This document shows, one piece after another, positions 25,560 through 33,580 of a DNA stretch of 64,000 bases. The notes below the pieces were generated by a model. It saw only the letters and a list, made by a program, of their open reading frames with translations. It ran no database searches and was not told the origin of the DNA. The number at the start of each line of letters is the position of its first letter. Position 1 is the stretch's first letter. The translations under genes and the position numbers were made by a program. This DNA is from Mycobacterium sp. (GTDB taxonomy: Bacteria > Actinomycetota > Actinomycetes > Mycobacteriales > Mycobacteriaceae): the NCBI RefSeq assembly GCF_002863225.1, contig NZ_PKEK01000062.1, forward strand, positions 1 through 64,000, in the 5' to 3' direction.

Positions 25560-26366
25560 GTGGACGCATTCTTCACCGCCGACGGCGACTCCTACATCCC
25601 CGGCGACATGACCCGCGGGCCGTGGGGCGAGACGATGGGCGGTCAGATCGTCGGTGGGCTGCTGGGTTTTGCGCTGGACCGCGACGTCGACGACGAGCTG
25701 CAGCCCGCCCGCCTCACCGTCGACCTGCTGCGGCCGGTGCCCATCAAACCCCTGACGATCGAGACGACGATCCAACGCGAAGGCCGCCGGATCAAACTCG
25801 TCGACGCCGCGATGCGGCAGGACGGGCAGGTGGTTGCGCGGGCCAGCGCGCTGTTCTTGCGCCGCGGCGAGGCACCCGACGGCCAGGTGTGGACCGGGCC
25901 CGTGGTGATACCTGCCGTGCCGGCCACCGGGGCCGCCCAGCAGTCCGAGATGGCCTTCGACATCTGGACTTACGGCGGCGACTCCGACGAGGGCACCCCG
26001 GGAATGCCGCCCCTGGAGTGGGAGCGACCGGGCGTGCAGAAGTTCGCCTGGACGCGGATCTTCCGCCCGATGGTCGCGGGTCATCCGCTGACACCGTTTA
26101 CCCGCGCGGCATTTGCCGGAGACATCATCAGTTCGCTGACGCATTGGGGCACAACGGGATTGCGCTACATCAACGCCGACTACACGGTGGCCATCAGCCG
26201 GCTGCCCCACGGCGAGCACATCGGTTTGGCGGCGCAGAGTTACTACGGCAATCACGGTGTCGGAACCGGAGCCGCAACCCTGTTCGACAGCGCCGGCCCG
26301 ATCGGCACCGGAACCGCCCTGGCCCTCGCGCAACCTCCGGGCGCATTCCAACCGAATCCACGGTAG
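25560..26366 (+). CDS. Acyl-CoA thioesterase-like double-hotdog protein
   Basis: A 268-residue protein of the TesB-like thioesterase superfamily. The N-terminal hotdog contains RGPWGETMGGQIVGGLLG, the C-terminal one FAGDIISSLTHWGTTGLRYINADYTV with the Asp and Thr that fit TesB-type catalysis. It probably hydrolyses acyl-CoA esters to free acids; the substrate is unknown. GTG 25560 is the start of the conserved frame; an ATG seven bases upstream is in another frame. It lies 36 bases after the tRNA and is followed by a small membrane protein gene 17 bases on. Confidence 0.8.
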   Translation: MDAFFTADGDSYIPGDMTRGPWGETMGGQIVGGLLGFALDRDVDDELQPARLTVDLLRPVPIKPLTIETTIQREGRRIKLVDAAMRQDGQVVARASALFLRRGEAPDGQVWTGPVVIPAVPATGAAQQSEMAFDIWTYGGDSDEGTPGMPPLEWERPGVQKFAWTRIFRPMVAGHPLTPFTRAAFAGDIISSLTHWGTTGLRYINADYTVAISRLPHGEHIGLAAQSYYGNHGVGTGAATLFDSAGPIGTGTALALAQPPGAFQPNPR

Positions 26367-26383
26367 CCGGACGAACTGGCACC

Positions 26384-26533
26384 ATGGTGGCTATGAACGC
26401 CGCGATCATCGTGCTGCTGGCCTTGCTGGCGATCGGCGTCGTGGCCAGTCCGCTCCTGCGGATGAGGGCCTGGTTGAAGCGGACGCCGCCCGCACAGGAA
26501 TTCCTCCCGCCGCCCGAAGACGAACCGGACTAG
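26384..26533 (+). CDS. Small single-pass membrane protein
   Basis: A 49-residue protein with one hydrophobic helix (residues about 6-24, AIIVLLALLAIGVVASPL), a short basic patch RMRAWLKR and an acidic Pro-rich tail PPPEDEPD. ATG 26384 or ATG 26393 may be used. It ends 6 bases before the convergent lipoprotein gene and fits the space exactly, which supports a real gene. The longer frame covering it reads the thioesterase gene in another frame. Function unknown. Confidence 0.6.
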   Translation: MVAMNAAIIVLLALLAIGVVASPLLRMRAWLKRTPPAQEFLPPPEDEPD

Positions 26534-26539
26534 CGACGG

Positions 26540-26971
26540 TCAGCAGCCCACCTCGATGGTGAACGGTGCGGTGACCGAGACGTGCGAATCGTTGACCTGC
26601 GTTCCGGATGCCGTGCCGGTGATGGTGTAGGAGTCGTTGGCGACGCGAACCTTCGCATCTCCGGCCCCGGAATTGGCGACGCCCGAGAAACCGGCGAAGT
26701 TGTCGAAATGGACCGATTCGACCGCGGGTTTCTCGGGGTCCAGGCGCAGCAGGACCTTGACGTTGGCCGGAGCCACGCTGATGTTGGCGGTCAGCAGCCA
26801 ATTGACCTGATTGCAGGTGACCGCGTGCGAGGTGCGGGAGGTGTTGTCGACGGTGATGTGCGCGGTCCTCTGCGTCGCTCGCCCATCCGTCGAAAAGCAA
26901 CTCGAGCACGACGCCGCCACCAGCGCGGCGCCCGCCGCCGCTGTGAGAAGCCTCCGGTTCACGTGTGCCAC
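26540..26971 (-). CDS. 19-kDa antigen (LpqH) family lipoprotein
   Basis: A 143-residue exported lipoprotein. The signal peptide RRLLTAAAGAALVAASC ends in a lipobox with Cys at about residue 22. The mature part resembles mycobacterial 19-kDa lipoproteins: an early TVDN segment, VTCNQVNWLLTANI, a pair of cysteines (VTCNQ and the C-terminal EVGC) and a beta-rich centre. GTG 26971 lies 3 bases after the SDR stop, with another in-frame GTG at 26962. It is likely anchored outside the membrane and cotranscribed with the dehydrogenase. Confidence 0.8.
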   Translation of the reverse strand: MAHVNRRLLTAAAGAALVAASCSSCFSTDGRATQRTAHITVDNTSRTSHAVTCNQVNWLLTANISVAPANVKVLLRLDPEKPAVESVHFDNFAGFSGVANSGAGDAKVRVANDSYTITGTASGTQVNDSHVSVTAPFTIEVGC

Positions 26972-26974
26972 CGG

Positions 26975-27814
26975 CTAGCCGAGCGATACCCGGCCCATGA
27001 GCAAGTCGATGATCGGCTTGCCGGCGGCGAATGTTCCGGTGTTGGAGGAGTTCACGTGTCCGTAGTCGACCAGGAGCGTGACGCCGTTGATGCCTGCGGC
27101 GGCCTCGCTGTTGAGGAACGCCATGACGTTGCCCATCTGCTCGGGTGTGTGTGTCGCGGTGCCGGTCGCCTCGCGGTAGTCCTGCGCGAATGACAGCCAC
27201 AGATCGGCATTCGCCCGGGCCAGGGGAGTGTCAGTCGGGCCCGGGCAGATCGCGTTGATCCGAATTCCCTTGGCCAGGAATGGGAATGCGTGCGTCGCGA
27301 CGTAGGCGTTGATCGCCTGCTTGCTGGTTCCGTAGTGGCCGAAGTTGTCCGCCTCGTGGTCCTTGACCCAGGCGTCGGCGGATGCGAAGTCGGGCGTCGC
27401 CAGGAACTCTTGAAGCCGCGGCAGGTCGGTCTCCCAGCCGATTCCGGCCACCGACGAGATGAAGCAGATCGCCGATCCGCGGCTCAGTTGGTTGTTGTTG
27501 ATCAGAGTGTCGATCACGTGGCGATGGCCGATGAAGTTGATCTTCATCAGGTCCGGACCATCCGCGATGCCCGCCGCGGAGAACAGTGCGTCGACCGTGC
27601 CGACCTGCTCGAGCGCGCTGTCGATCGAAGCCGGGTCGCGAAGGTCGACCTGGATTCCCCGGCCGAGTCCGGAGTCGACCGGCGCGTAGTCCAGGTTGAT
27701 CACCTCGGCCCCGAGGGCGCCGACGATCTTGGCCGCCGCTGCGCCCATGCCGGTGGCACCGCCGACCACCAACGCCCGCTTGCCGTCGTAGCGGAATTGC
27801 TCGATACCTGTCAT
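26975..27814 (-). CDS. Short-chain dehydrogenase/reductase
   Basis: A 279-residue SDR with an altered cofactor loop GGATGMGAAAAKI (about 18-30), Asp in INLDYAP that suggests NAD(H) preference, and the catalytic Ser, Tyr and Lys in ISSVAG and YGTSKQA. The fold resembles the 3-alpha-hydroxysteroid dehydrogenase-like group in its long insert after the catalytic Ser. An AAAGGAA ribosome site precedes ATG 27814. The 181 bases upstream (27815-27995) must hold its promoter; I see no clear operator there. Substrate is unknown. Confidence 0.85.
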   Translation of the reverse strand: MTGIEQFRYDGKRALVVGGATGMGAAAAKIVGALGAEVINLDYAPVDSGLGRGIQVDLRDPASIDSALEQVGTVDALFSAAGIADGPDLMKINFIGHRHVIDTLINNNQLSRGSAICFISSVAGIGWETDLPRLQEFLATPDFASADAWVKDHEADNFGHYGTSKQAINAYVATHAFPFLAKGIRINAICPGPTDTPLARANADLWLSFAQDYREATGTATHTPEQMGNVMAFLNSEAAAGINGVTLLVDYGHVNSSNTGTFAAGKPIIDLLMGRVSLG

Positions 27815-27995
27815 CTCATTCCTTTCCCGGGACGCCGGCCGAAAGTTCTCCCCGGCAAGGGATACGGCCGGCTCTTGGCGGGCGATGGGCCCTGACTGCC
27901 AGACGCCGAGTCAACGAGACACAACCCGGCGCGATGCACCCCGCCAGTATGCGTGGCCCACCGCGCCTATCGGCGATTATCGGAAATCTTGGTTG

Positions 27996-29429
27996 TCAGA
28001 CTTGCGCGGAAGTGTCACGCTCGGCGGCGCCACGGACCACCGTGTCGCGGGCGTTGACCAGCGCTGCATGTTTGCCCTGAGCCCGCACGATGTTCTCCGG
28101 CATCCACAACACGTCCATCACGTAGCGCGCGAGCATCGACAGCGACGGTGAATCCTCGATGCGGATATCCCCGGACTCGATGCCGTCCGACAGCAACCCG
28201 CGCAGCTGTCGCAACCGCATCGTGAACGCCAGACCGGGATTGGGGGTGTCAGGCGGTGACTGACGCATCCACGCGAGCTGGATCTTCCACTCGTCGGGAA
28301 ACTGGTCCAGCGCATTGATGTTGACCCAACTGAGCGCATCGAGCTTTTCCACCGGGGTGGCATCGGTGCGCAGCACGCTGGCGAAGCCGCCACCGGCCTT
28401 CTGGCCGAACGACTCCATGATCGAGGCCAGCAGTTCGTCTTTCGATCCGATCAGCCGATACACGGTGCCGGTGCCCAACCCCGCCGCGGCGGCGATGTCG
28501 CGGATCGTGGTGACCTCGTAGCCTTTTCTGCCGAATTCGGCGCGAGCCACCGAACGGACATGGGCGGCTTTGTTGTTCGCGTCGAGTTCGCTGTCGTCCG
28601 ACCACGTCTGAATGGCCGCCTCGGCAGCGGCAAAGGCGCTGGAACCGTTGAGCTCTCGGTCGCTGTACGGACGACTGGCCAGCCCGTGCAACATGATTCG
28701 GCACATGACGACGGCGGTGTGGTCGGCCCCGCCGGTGTGCCTGATGATGTCCAGGCCGACATGCATCATGGTCTGGCAGATTCGGTCCGCCAGCGTCGGA
28801 AGGTCGATGTCAGATCGGATGAATCCGCTCCACCTGCCTGCGCGCAGCGTCTGCAACATCGCCTGCTGCACGGCGGTCGGCGGATTGCGAAGGAGTTCGA
28901 CGAGTTCCGGGTTCGCACTCGGCGCCTCGTAGAACGACATCTGCAGCGCCGCCCGGTGCTGCACCGCACACCGAGCGATCGCGGAGCCCAGTTCCACGAT
29001 CTTGTCGGCGACCGAGCGCGAGTCGGCCTTGTCCAGCTTCTCGTGCGCGATCTCACCGATGCGGTCGAGGTCGGCGTAATACCGCCTTACCAGCTCGACG
29101 AGGATCGCTTCCTTCGATTCGAAGTGATGGTAAAGGCTTCCCGGCAGGATTCCGGCCGCGTCGGCGATCTCCTGCAGCGACGTCCGCAAGCCGGAGGAAG
29201 CGATCAACGAGGCGGCGGTCTGCAGGATTTCGGTTCGACGGGTTCCGTCGCTGTAGGCGCCACCGCCGCCGTTGGATTCATCGGGAATGCCTTTGGTGGC
29301 GCGCCGCTCGCGTGGCGTCACGCGAGAACGTCCGGCGCTGCCAGACCGGATCGACGAATCGGCATCGGGCAAGTCTAGGCGTGCAGAGCTCGGCGGTGAG
29401 GCAGCCTCGGACGGTTGCTGAAGCCCCAC
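27996..29429 (-). CDS. Tandem-TetR transcriptional regulator
   Basis: A 477-residue protein with two complete TetR units in one chain. The first helix-turn-helix is at about 63-110 (TSLQEIADAAGILPGSLYHHF), cut here to the family core GILPGSLYHHF; the second is at about 288-335 (DIAAAAGLGTGTVYRLIG). Each is followed by a helical ligand-binding region. Normal TetR proteins have about 200 residues and dimerise, so this is a fused pseudo-dimer. The N-terminal 60 residues are low complexity and the true start may be downstream of GTG 29429. A near-palindrome 78 bases upstream may be its operator. It is divergent in role from, but downstream of, an acyl-CoA dehydrogenase operon on the same strand. 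Confidence 0.88.
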   Translation of the reverse strand: MGLQQPSEAASPPSSARLDLPDADSSIRSGSAGRSRVTPRERRATKGIPDESNGGGGAYSDGTRRTEILQTAASLIASSGLRTSLQEIADAAGILPGSLYHHFESKEAILVELVRRYYADLDRIGEIAHEKLDKADSRSVADKIVELGSAIARCAVQHRAALQMSFYEAPSANPELVELLRNPPTAVQQAMLQTLRAGRWSGFIRSDIDLPTLADRICQTMMHVGLDIIRHTGGADHTAVVMCRIMLHGLASRPYSDRELNGSSAFAAAEAAIQTWSDDSELDANNKAAHVRSVARAEFGRKGYEVTTIRDIAAAAGLGTGTVYRLIGSKDELLASIMESFGQKAGGGFASVLRTDATPVEKLDALSWVNINALDQFPDEWKIQLAWMRQSPPDTPNPGLAFTMRLRQLRGLLSDGIESGDIRIEDSPSLSMLARYVMDVLWMPENIVRAQGKHAALVNARDTVVRGAAERDTSAQV

Positions 29430-29506
29430 GACACCTCCACAACCCCTACCGGTACCCGATTCGGGTGATCTGTCGTCGCGAACTCGACGGCCTCAACCGA
29501 CCACTG

Positions 29507-29520
29507 ACCCAATATTTGGT
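29507..29520. promoter_or_regulatory. Candidate operator of the tandem-TetR regulator
   Basis: ACCCAAT-ATTTGGT is an inverted repeat with one mismatch, in an otherwise GC-rich 163-base gap (29430-29592) upstream of the regulator gene. An 11-of-14 match, AACAGATATTTGGT, lies at 31915-31928 before the aldehyde dehydrogenase. Confidence 0.4.
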
Positions 29521-29592
29521 TTTACGCTACCAGGTGGTCTCGGCTCGATTGTGCAGGTTGAACAGTGTGAAAGCGCGCCCGCGGCGCTTCAC

Positions 29593-30693
29593 TCAACGCA
29601 AAACCGACTCGGCGAACTGCGCGCCGAGCTCCACGAGACAGCGGTCGGATCCGTCGAGGAAGGCGCTCCAACTCAGCAGCCTCTTCAGGTAGAGGTGGGC
29701 GTCGTGCTCCCAGGTGTAACCGATGCCGCCGAACACCTGAATGGCTGTATCACCGACGGCGGCGAGTCGGCCGGCGAAGGCCTTCGTCCGCAGCGCAGCC
29801 AGGTGTCGTTCCGTGGGGTCACCGGCATCGGCGGCCCACAGCGCGTGAATGACTCCGCTGCGGGCCAGTTCCACCGTTTCGTACATGTCCACACACAGGT
29901 GCTGGACCGCCTGGAACGCCCCGATCGGTTGGCCGAATTGGCTTCGCACTTTGGCATATTCGACGACGAGGTTCAGCACGGCCCGTGCCGCGCCGAGCGC
30001 GTCGGCGGCCCAGGCGACGGTCACGTCGTCGGTCAACGCCTGGACAACCTCGGGTGGCGCGGCCGCCAGACGGTGCGCGGGCGTCTCGGCGAATGTGACC
30101 CGGAACCTCTTGCGAGTCAAATCGATTCCGGATTGCAGTGTGCTGTCGAGGCCGGCTTCCGACGTCTGGACGGCGAAGAGGCCGGCACCATCCCCATCGT
30201 CGGCCACCACGAATGCCACGTCGGCAGCTGCGATGTCCCACACGTTGTCGATCTCGCCGTCCAGCACCACGTCGTCACCGCGACCGCTGGCGTGCACCCG
30301 GGCACCGTCGAGGCCGCCCACGGTGGCGATAGTGGACCCGTCGGCGATCCCGGTGAACAGTGGCGACGCCACCGCGCTGTCCACTTCGCAGCGCACCAGC
30401 GCCCGGGTCGCGGCGACGGCGCTGGAAAGCCACGGCCCCGGATGCAGCCCGGCACCGAGTTCCTCGGCTACGACGCCGGCCTCGACCATCGTCATGCCGG
30501 CTCCATCGAATTCCAGCGGTACCAGCAACCCGGTGGTGCCGAGGTCTGCCAGACCGCGCCACACCGTCTCGGTCATCCCGGTCTGGTCGTCGAGTAGCGG
30601 GCGCACATGGGCGGCAAGCGATGCGCGTTCGGCGAGGAAACTCCGGACGGTGTCACGCAGGGCGATCTGCTCATCGGTCAGCTCGAGGTTCAT
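29593..30693 (-). CDS. Acyl-CoA dehydrogenase, small-subunit type
   Basis: A 366-residue flavoprotein-like acyl-CoA dehydrogenase. It has the N-terminal helical domain (LTDEQIALRDTVRSFL), a short beta domain and the C-terminal helical bundle with EYAKVRSQFGQPIG and QVFGGIGYTWEHD. The usual C-terminal YEGT catalytic glutamate is not present. Its ATG overlaps the stop of the preceding acyl-CoA dehydrogenase by ATGA. Paired, unequal acyl-CoA dehydrogenases that form alpha2-beta2 enzymes are known in mycobacterial sterol side-chain and ring degradation (for example FadE26-FadE27 and FadE28-FadE29), so these two are probably subunits of one enzyme. Confidence 0.88.
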   Translation of the reverse strand: MNLELTDEQIALRDTVRSFLAERASLAAHVRPLLDDQTGMTETVWRGLADLGTTGLLVPLEFDGAGMTMVEAGVVAEELGAGLHPGPWLSSAVAATRALVRCEVDSAVASPLFTGIADGSTIATVGGLDGARVHASGRGDDVVLDGEIDNVWDIAAADVAFVVADDGDGAGLFAVQTSEAGLDSTLQSGIDLTRKRFRVTFAETPAHRLAAAPPEVVQALTDDVTVAWAADALGAARAVLNLVVEYAKVRSQFGQPIGAFQAVQHLCVDMYETVELARSGVIHALWAADAGDPTERHLAALRTKAFAGRLAAVGDTAIQVFGGIGYTWEHDAHLYLKRLLSWSAFLDGSDRCLVELGAQFAESVLR

Positions 30694-31859
30694 CGGCGCG
30701 GCAGCCCCAAAACCCGTTGGGCGGTGATGTTTTTGTTGATCTGTGTCGTACCGCCGGCGATGGTCAGCGAGCGCGATGTCAGACGGTAGTCCGCCCAGCG
30801 TCGCCCCACCGGGTCCATCCCGATCAGGTCGAAGCCCAGCGCGGCGATGTCCTGTCCGACCTCACCCCAGATCGACTTGGCCAGGCTTGCCGAGCCGAAA
30901 GCGTCACCGCCATGGATGACGGCCGAAATAGAGCGCTGGCACAACACCTCGAGATATTTGATGCGCAAGGCGATTTCGCCGAGGCGTCGAAGCGTGGTGG
31001 GGTCCTCGAGCACCGGCCGGTTGCCGATCCGGACGTCGGCGAGCTCGCTGACGAGCTCCCGCAACCGCGTTTGCATCTCGGTGTACAGGCGTGCGGCACC
31101 GGCCCGTTCGTGGCTCAGTGTGGTGGTGGCGATTCCCCAGCCGCCGTTCTCCGGGCCCAGCAAGGCATCTGCCGGCACCCGCACGTCGTTGAAGAAGACT
31201 TCGGCGAAGTCGGCCTCGCCGCTGAGCGTCACCAGTGGGCGAACCTCGATGCCCGGCAGGGACATGTCGAGAATCAGGCAGGAGATGCCCTTGTGCTTCG
31301 GCGCCTCGGGATCGGTGCGCACGTACAACTGACACCAGGCCGCCCGGTGCCCCAGCGACGTCCAGATTTTCTGACCGTTGACGATGTAGCAGTCGCCGTG
31401 CGAATCGGAGGTGCGCACCGCGCGGGTGCGTAGCGAGGCGAGGTCGGAGCCGGCTTCGGGCTCCGACATGCCCTGGCACCAGATGTCGTCGGCGCGCATC
31501 ATGCGGGGGAGCAGTGTGCGCTTCTGCTCTTCGGTCCCGTGTTGCATGATCGCCGGCGCGATGTTGTTCATCCCGATCACGTTGAGGTGGACCGGCACGC
31601 GCGCGCGGGTGGTCTCCTCGGCGTAGACCAGCTGTTCGAGCACACCCGCCCCGCGGCCGCCGTATTCCTGCGGCCAGGAAACCGCGCCCCAGCCGGCATC
31701 GGCCATCGTCGCGTTCCACGCGCGCAGGGTCTGGAATGCCGTCTCGTCACTTCCGCGGCCGCGGTTGGCCGCGATGATGTCTTCGGTCAGGTTGGCGGAC
31801 AGCCAGGCGCGCAGTTCTTTGCGGACCTGTTCCACCTCTTGGGGGTATGAGAAATCCAC
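30690..31859 (-). CDS. Acyl-CoA dehydrogenase, large-subunit type
   Basis: A 389-residue acyl-CoA dehydrogenase and first gene of the pair. It shows WPQEYGGRG, the FAD/substrate loop CQGMSEPEAGSDLASL, IVNGQKIWTS and LSHERAGAARLYTEM. At the usual position of YEGTSEIQ it reads IAGGTTQI, so the common catalytic Glu is Gly; in heteromeric enzymes such as ChsE4-ChsE5 the base lies elsewhere in one chain. GTG 31859 follows AGGAA. It is divergent from the aldehyde dehydrogenase across 185 bases and was probably regulated with it. Confidence 0.9.
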   Translation of the reverse strand: MDFSYPQEVEQVRKELRAWLSANLTEDIIAANRGRGSDETAFQTLRAWNATMADAGWGAVSWPQEYGGRGAGVLEQLVYAEETTRARVPVHLNVIGMNNIAPAIMQHGTEEQKRTLLPRMMRADDIWCQGMSEPEAGSDLASLRTRAVRTSDSHGDCYIVNGQKIWTSLGHRAAWCQLYVRTDPEAPKHKGISCLILDMSLPGIEVRPLVTLSGEADFAEVFFNDVRVPADALLGPENGGWGIATTTLSHERAGAARLYTEMQTRLRELVSELADVRIGNRPVLEDPTTLRRLGEIALRIKYLEVLCQRSISAVIHGGDAFGSASLAKSIWGEVGQDIAALGFDLIGMDPVGRRWADYRLTSRSLTIAGGTTQINKNITAQRVLGLPRR

Positions 31860-31882
31860 GTTTCCTAGCGACTTTTCCGCGA

Positions 31883-31912
31883 TTGACTATGGGTAATGGC
31901 GAACTCTACGGT
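31883..31912 (+). promoter_or_regulatory. Putative promoter of the aldehyde dehydrogenase gene
   Basis: TTGACT (31883-31888), an 18-base spacer and TACGGT (31907-31912) resemble a sigma-A promoter. The operator-like AACAGATATTTGGT begins 3 bases later, at the expected transcription start. The rest of the 185-base divergent gap shows no gene. Confidence 0.4.
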
Positions 31913-32044
31913 GGAACAGATATTTGGTCAACTGACCTGGCGCGTGATGGAGGGTTGCCAACCGGCTACGTTCCAGTAAGGCTCTCCATAATAAACTTCG
32001 ACCCGGCGGGCAGCTCGATTCCCATCAACGAAAGAGCAACAAAC

Positions 32045-33529
32045 ATGACTGACAGTGTAAAGGTCCGCTTCGAGCCGAAGATGATGATCGACGGCAAATT
32101 GGTCGACGGCCAGGCCGGCACCTTCACCAACCTCAACCCGGCCACCGAAGAACCGCTGGGCGAGGTGGCCGACGCGTCGAAAGAGGACATGCACCGGGCC
32201 ATCGACGCCGCCCGCCGGGCCTTCGACGACACCGACTGGTCGACCAACCACAAATTGCGTCAACGTTGTCTGCTCCAGTTGCACGAAGCGATCGAGTCCG
32301 AGAAAGAGGAGCTCCGCGAAGAGCTCATCCTCGAGGTCGGTTCGCCTCGCGCGATCACCTTCGGGCCGCAACTGGACGCCCCGTTGGCAGACGGACTCAA
32401 GTACCCGGCCCGCCTGATCGACGAATACGCGTGGGAGACCGACCTCGGCGACCGCGTGATCAGCCTGACCGGCGCGAACACCTCCATCAAGGTGTGGCGC
32501 GAGCCGGTCGGCGTGGTCGGCGCGATCGTGCCGTGGAACTTCCCGTTCGAGGTGACGATCAACAAGCTGGGTCAGGCACTGGCGACGGGTAACACGGTGG
32601 TGCTCAAGCCGGCGCCCAACACCCCGTTCAACGCCAACCGCCTCGGCCGCTTGATCGCCGAGAAGACCGACATCCCCGCCGGCGTCGTCAACGTCGTCAC
32701 CGCGTCGGATCACTTTGTCGGCGAAGAGCTCACGCTGTCGCCGAAGGTCGACCTGATCTCGTTCACCGGTTCGACGGTGGTCGGCAAGCGGATCATGGAA
32801 AAGGGCGCGGCGACCATGAAGCGGCTCTTCCTCGAACTGGGCGGCAAGTCGGCCACCATCGTTCTCGAGGACGCCGACTTCGGACTCGCGTGTGCGATCG
32901 GCATCGCCCCGTGCATGCACGCCGGGCAGGGTTGCGCCAACCCCACCCGGATGCTGCTCCCGCGGTCGCGCTACGAGGAGGGCGTGGCGATCCTCAAGAG
33001 CATCTACGACAACATCACTTGCGGTGACCCGCAGGATCCCGGAACACTCTGTGGCCCAGTCATTTCCAAGCGGCAGTTCGACCGGGTTTCCGACTACATC
33101 AAGAAGGGCGTCGAGGAAGGCGCCACCGCGCTGGTCGGCGGCCCGGGTGCGGAAACAGGTTTCGACAAGGGTTACTTCATCCGGCCGACGCTCTTCACCG
33201 ATGTCGACAACAAGATGACCATCGCCCAGGAAGAGATCTTCGGGCCGGTGCTCTCGGTCATCCCCTTCGACGACGAAGAAGACGCTATCCGGATCGCCAA
33301 CGACAGCCCGTATGGCTTGGCCGGCAACGTGATGTCGGGCTCGCTGGAGCATTCGCTGGCGGTGGCCCGTCGGATCAAGGCCGGCTTCATCGGCGTCAAC
33401 GGCGGGGCGCCCTACGGCGCGGACACTCCGTTCGGCGGTTACAAGGACAGCGGTGTGGGCCGCCAGAACGGTATCGCCGGCTTCGACCAGTACACCGAGG
33501 TGAAGTCGGTGGGTTACCCCGTCGGCTGA
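32045..33529 (+). CDS. NAD(P)-dependent aldehyde dehydrogenase
   Basis: A 494-residue enzyme that oxidises an aldehyde to the acid. Active-site features are Asn165 in PWNF, Glu264 in LELGGKS and the nucleophile Cys297 in HAGQGCANP; the cofactor site includes FTGSTVVG. EEIFGPVLSV near the C terminus is standard for the family. Length is normal. ATG 32045 matches the family start (an AAAGAG lies upstream); the frame up to 31847 adds sequence from the promoter region. Its neighbours (acyl-CoA dehydrogenases, SDR) suggest oxidation of an alcohol or aldehyde before entry into beta-oxidation. Substrate is unknown. Confidence 0.93.
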   Translation: MTDSVKVRFEPKMMIDGKLVDGQAGTFTNLNPATEEPLGEVADASKEDMHRAIDAARRAFDDTDWSTNHKLRQRCLLQLHEAIESEKEELREELILEVGSPRAITFGPQLDAPLADGLKYPARLIDEYAWETDLGDRVISLTGANTSIKVWREPVGVVGAIVPWNFPFEVTINKLGQALATGNTVVLKPAPNTPFNANRLGRLIAEKTDIPAGVVNVVTASDHFVGEELTLSPKVDLISFTGSTVVGKRIMEKGAATMKRLFLELGGKSATIVLEDADFGLACAIGIAPCMHAGQGCANPTRMLLPRSRYEEGVAILKSIYDNITCGDPQDPGTLCGPVISKRQFDRVSDYIKKGVEEGATALVGGPGAETGFDKGYFIRPTLFTDVDNKMTIAQEEIFGPVLSVIPFDDEEDAIRIANDSPYGLAGNVMSGSLEHSLAVARRIKAGFIGVNGGAPYGADTPFGGYKDSGVGRQNGIAGFDQYTEVKSVGYPVG

Positions 33530-33580
33530 CCTGGCCGTAGTCCGCCCGGCGCACCAGGTCGGCGGGCTAGGTTGAGTCCC

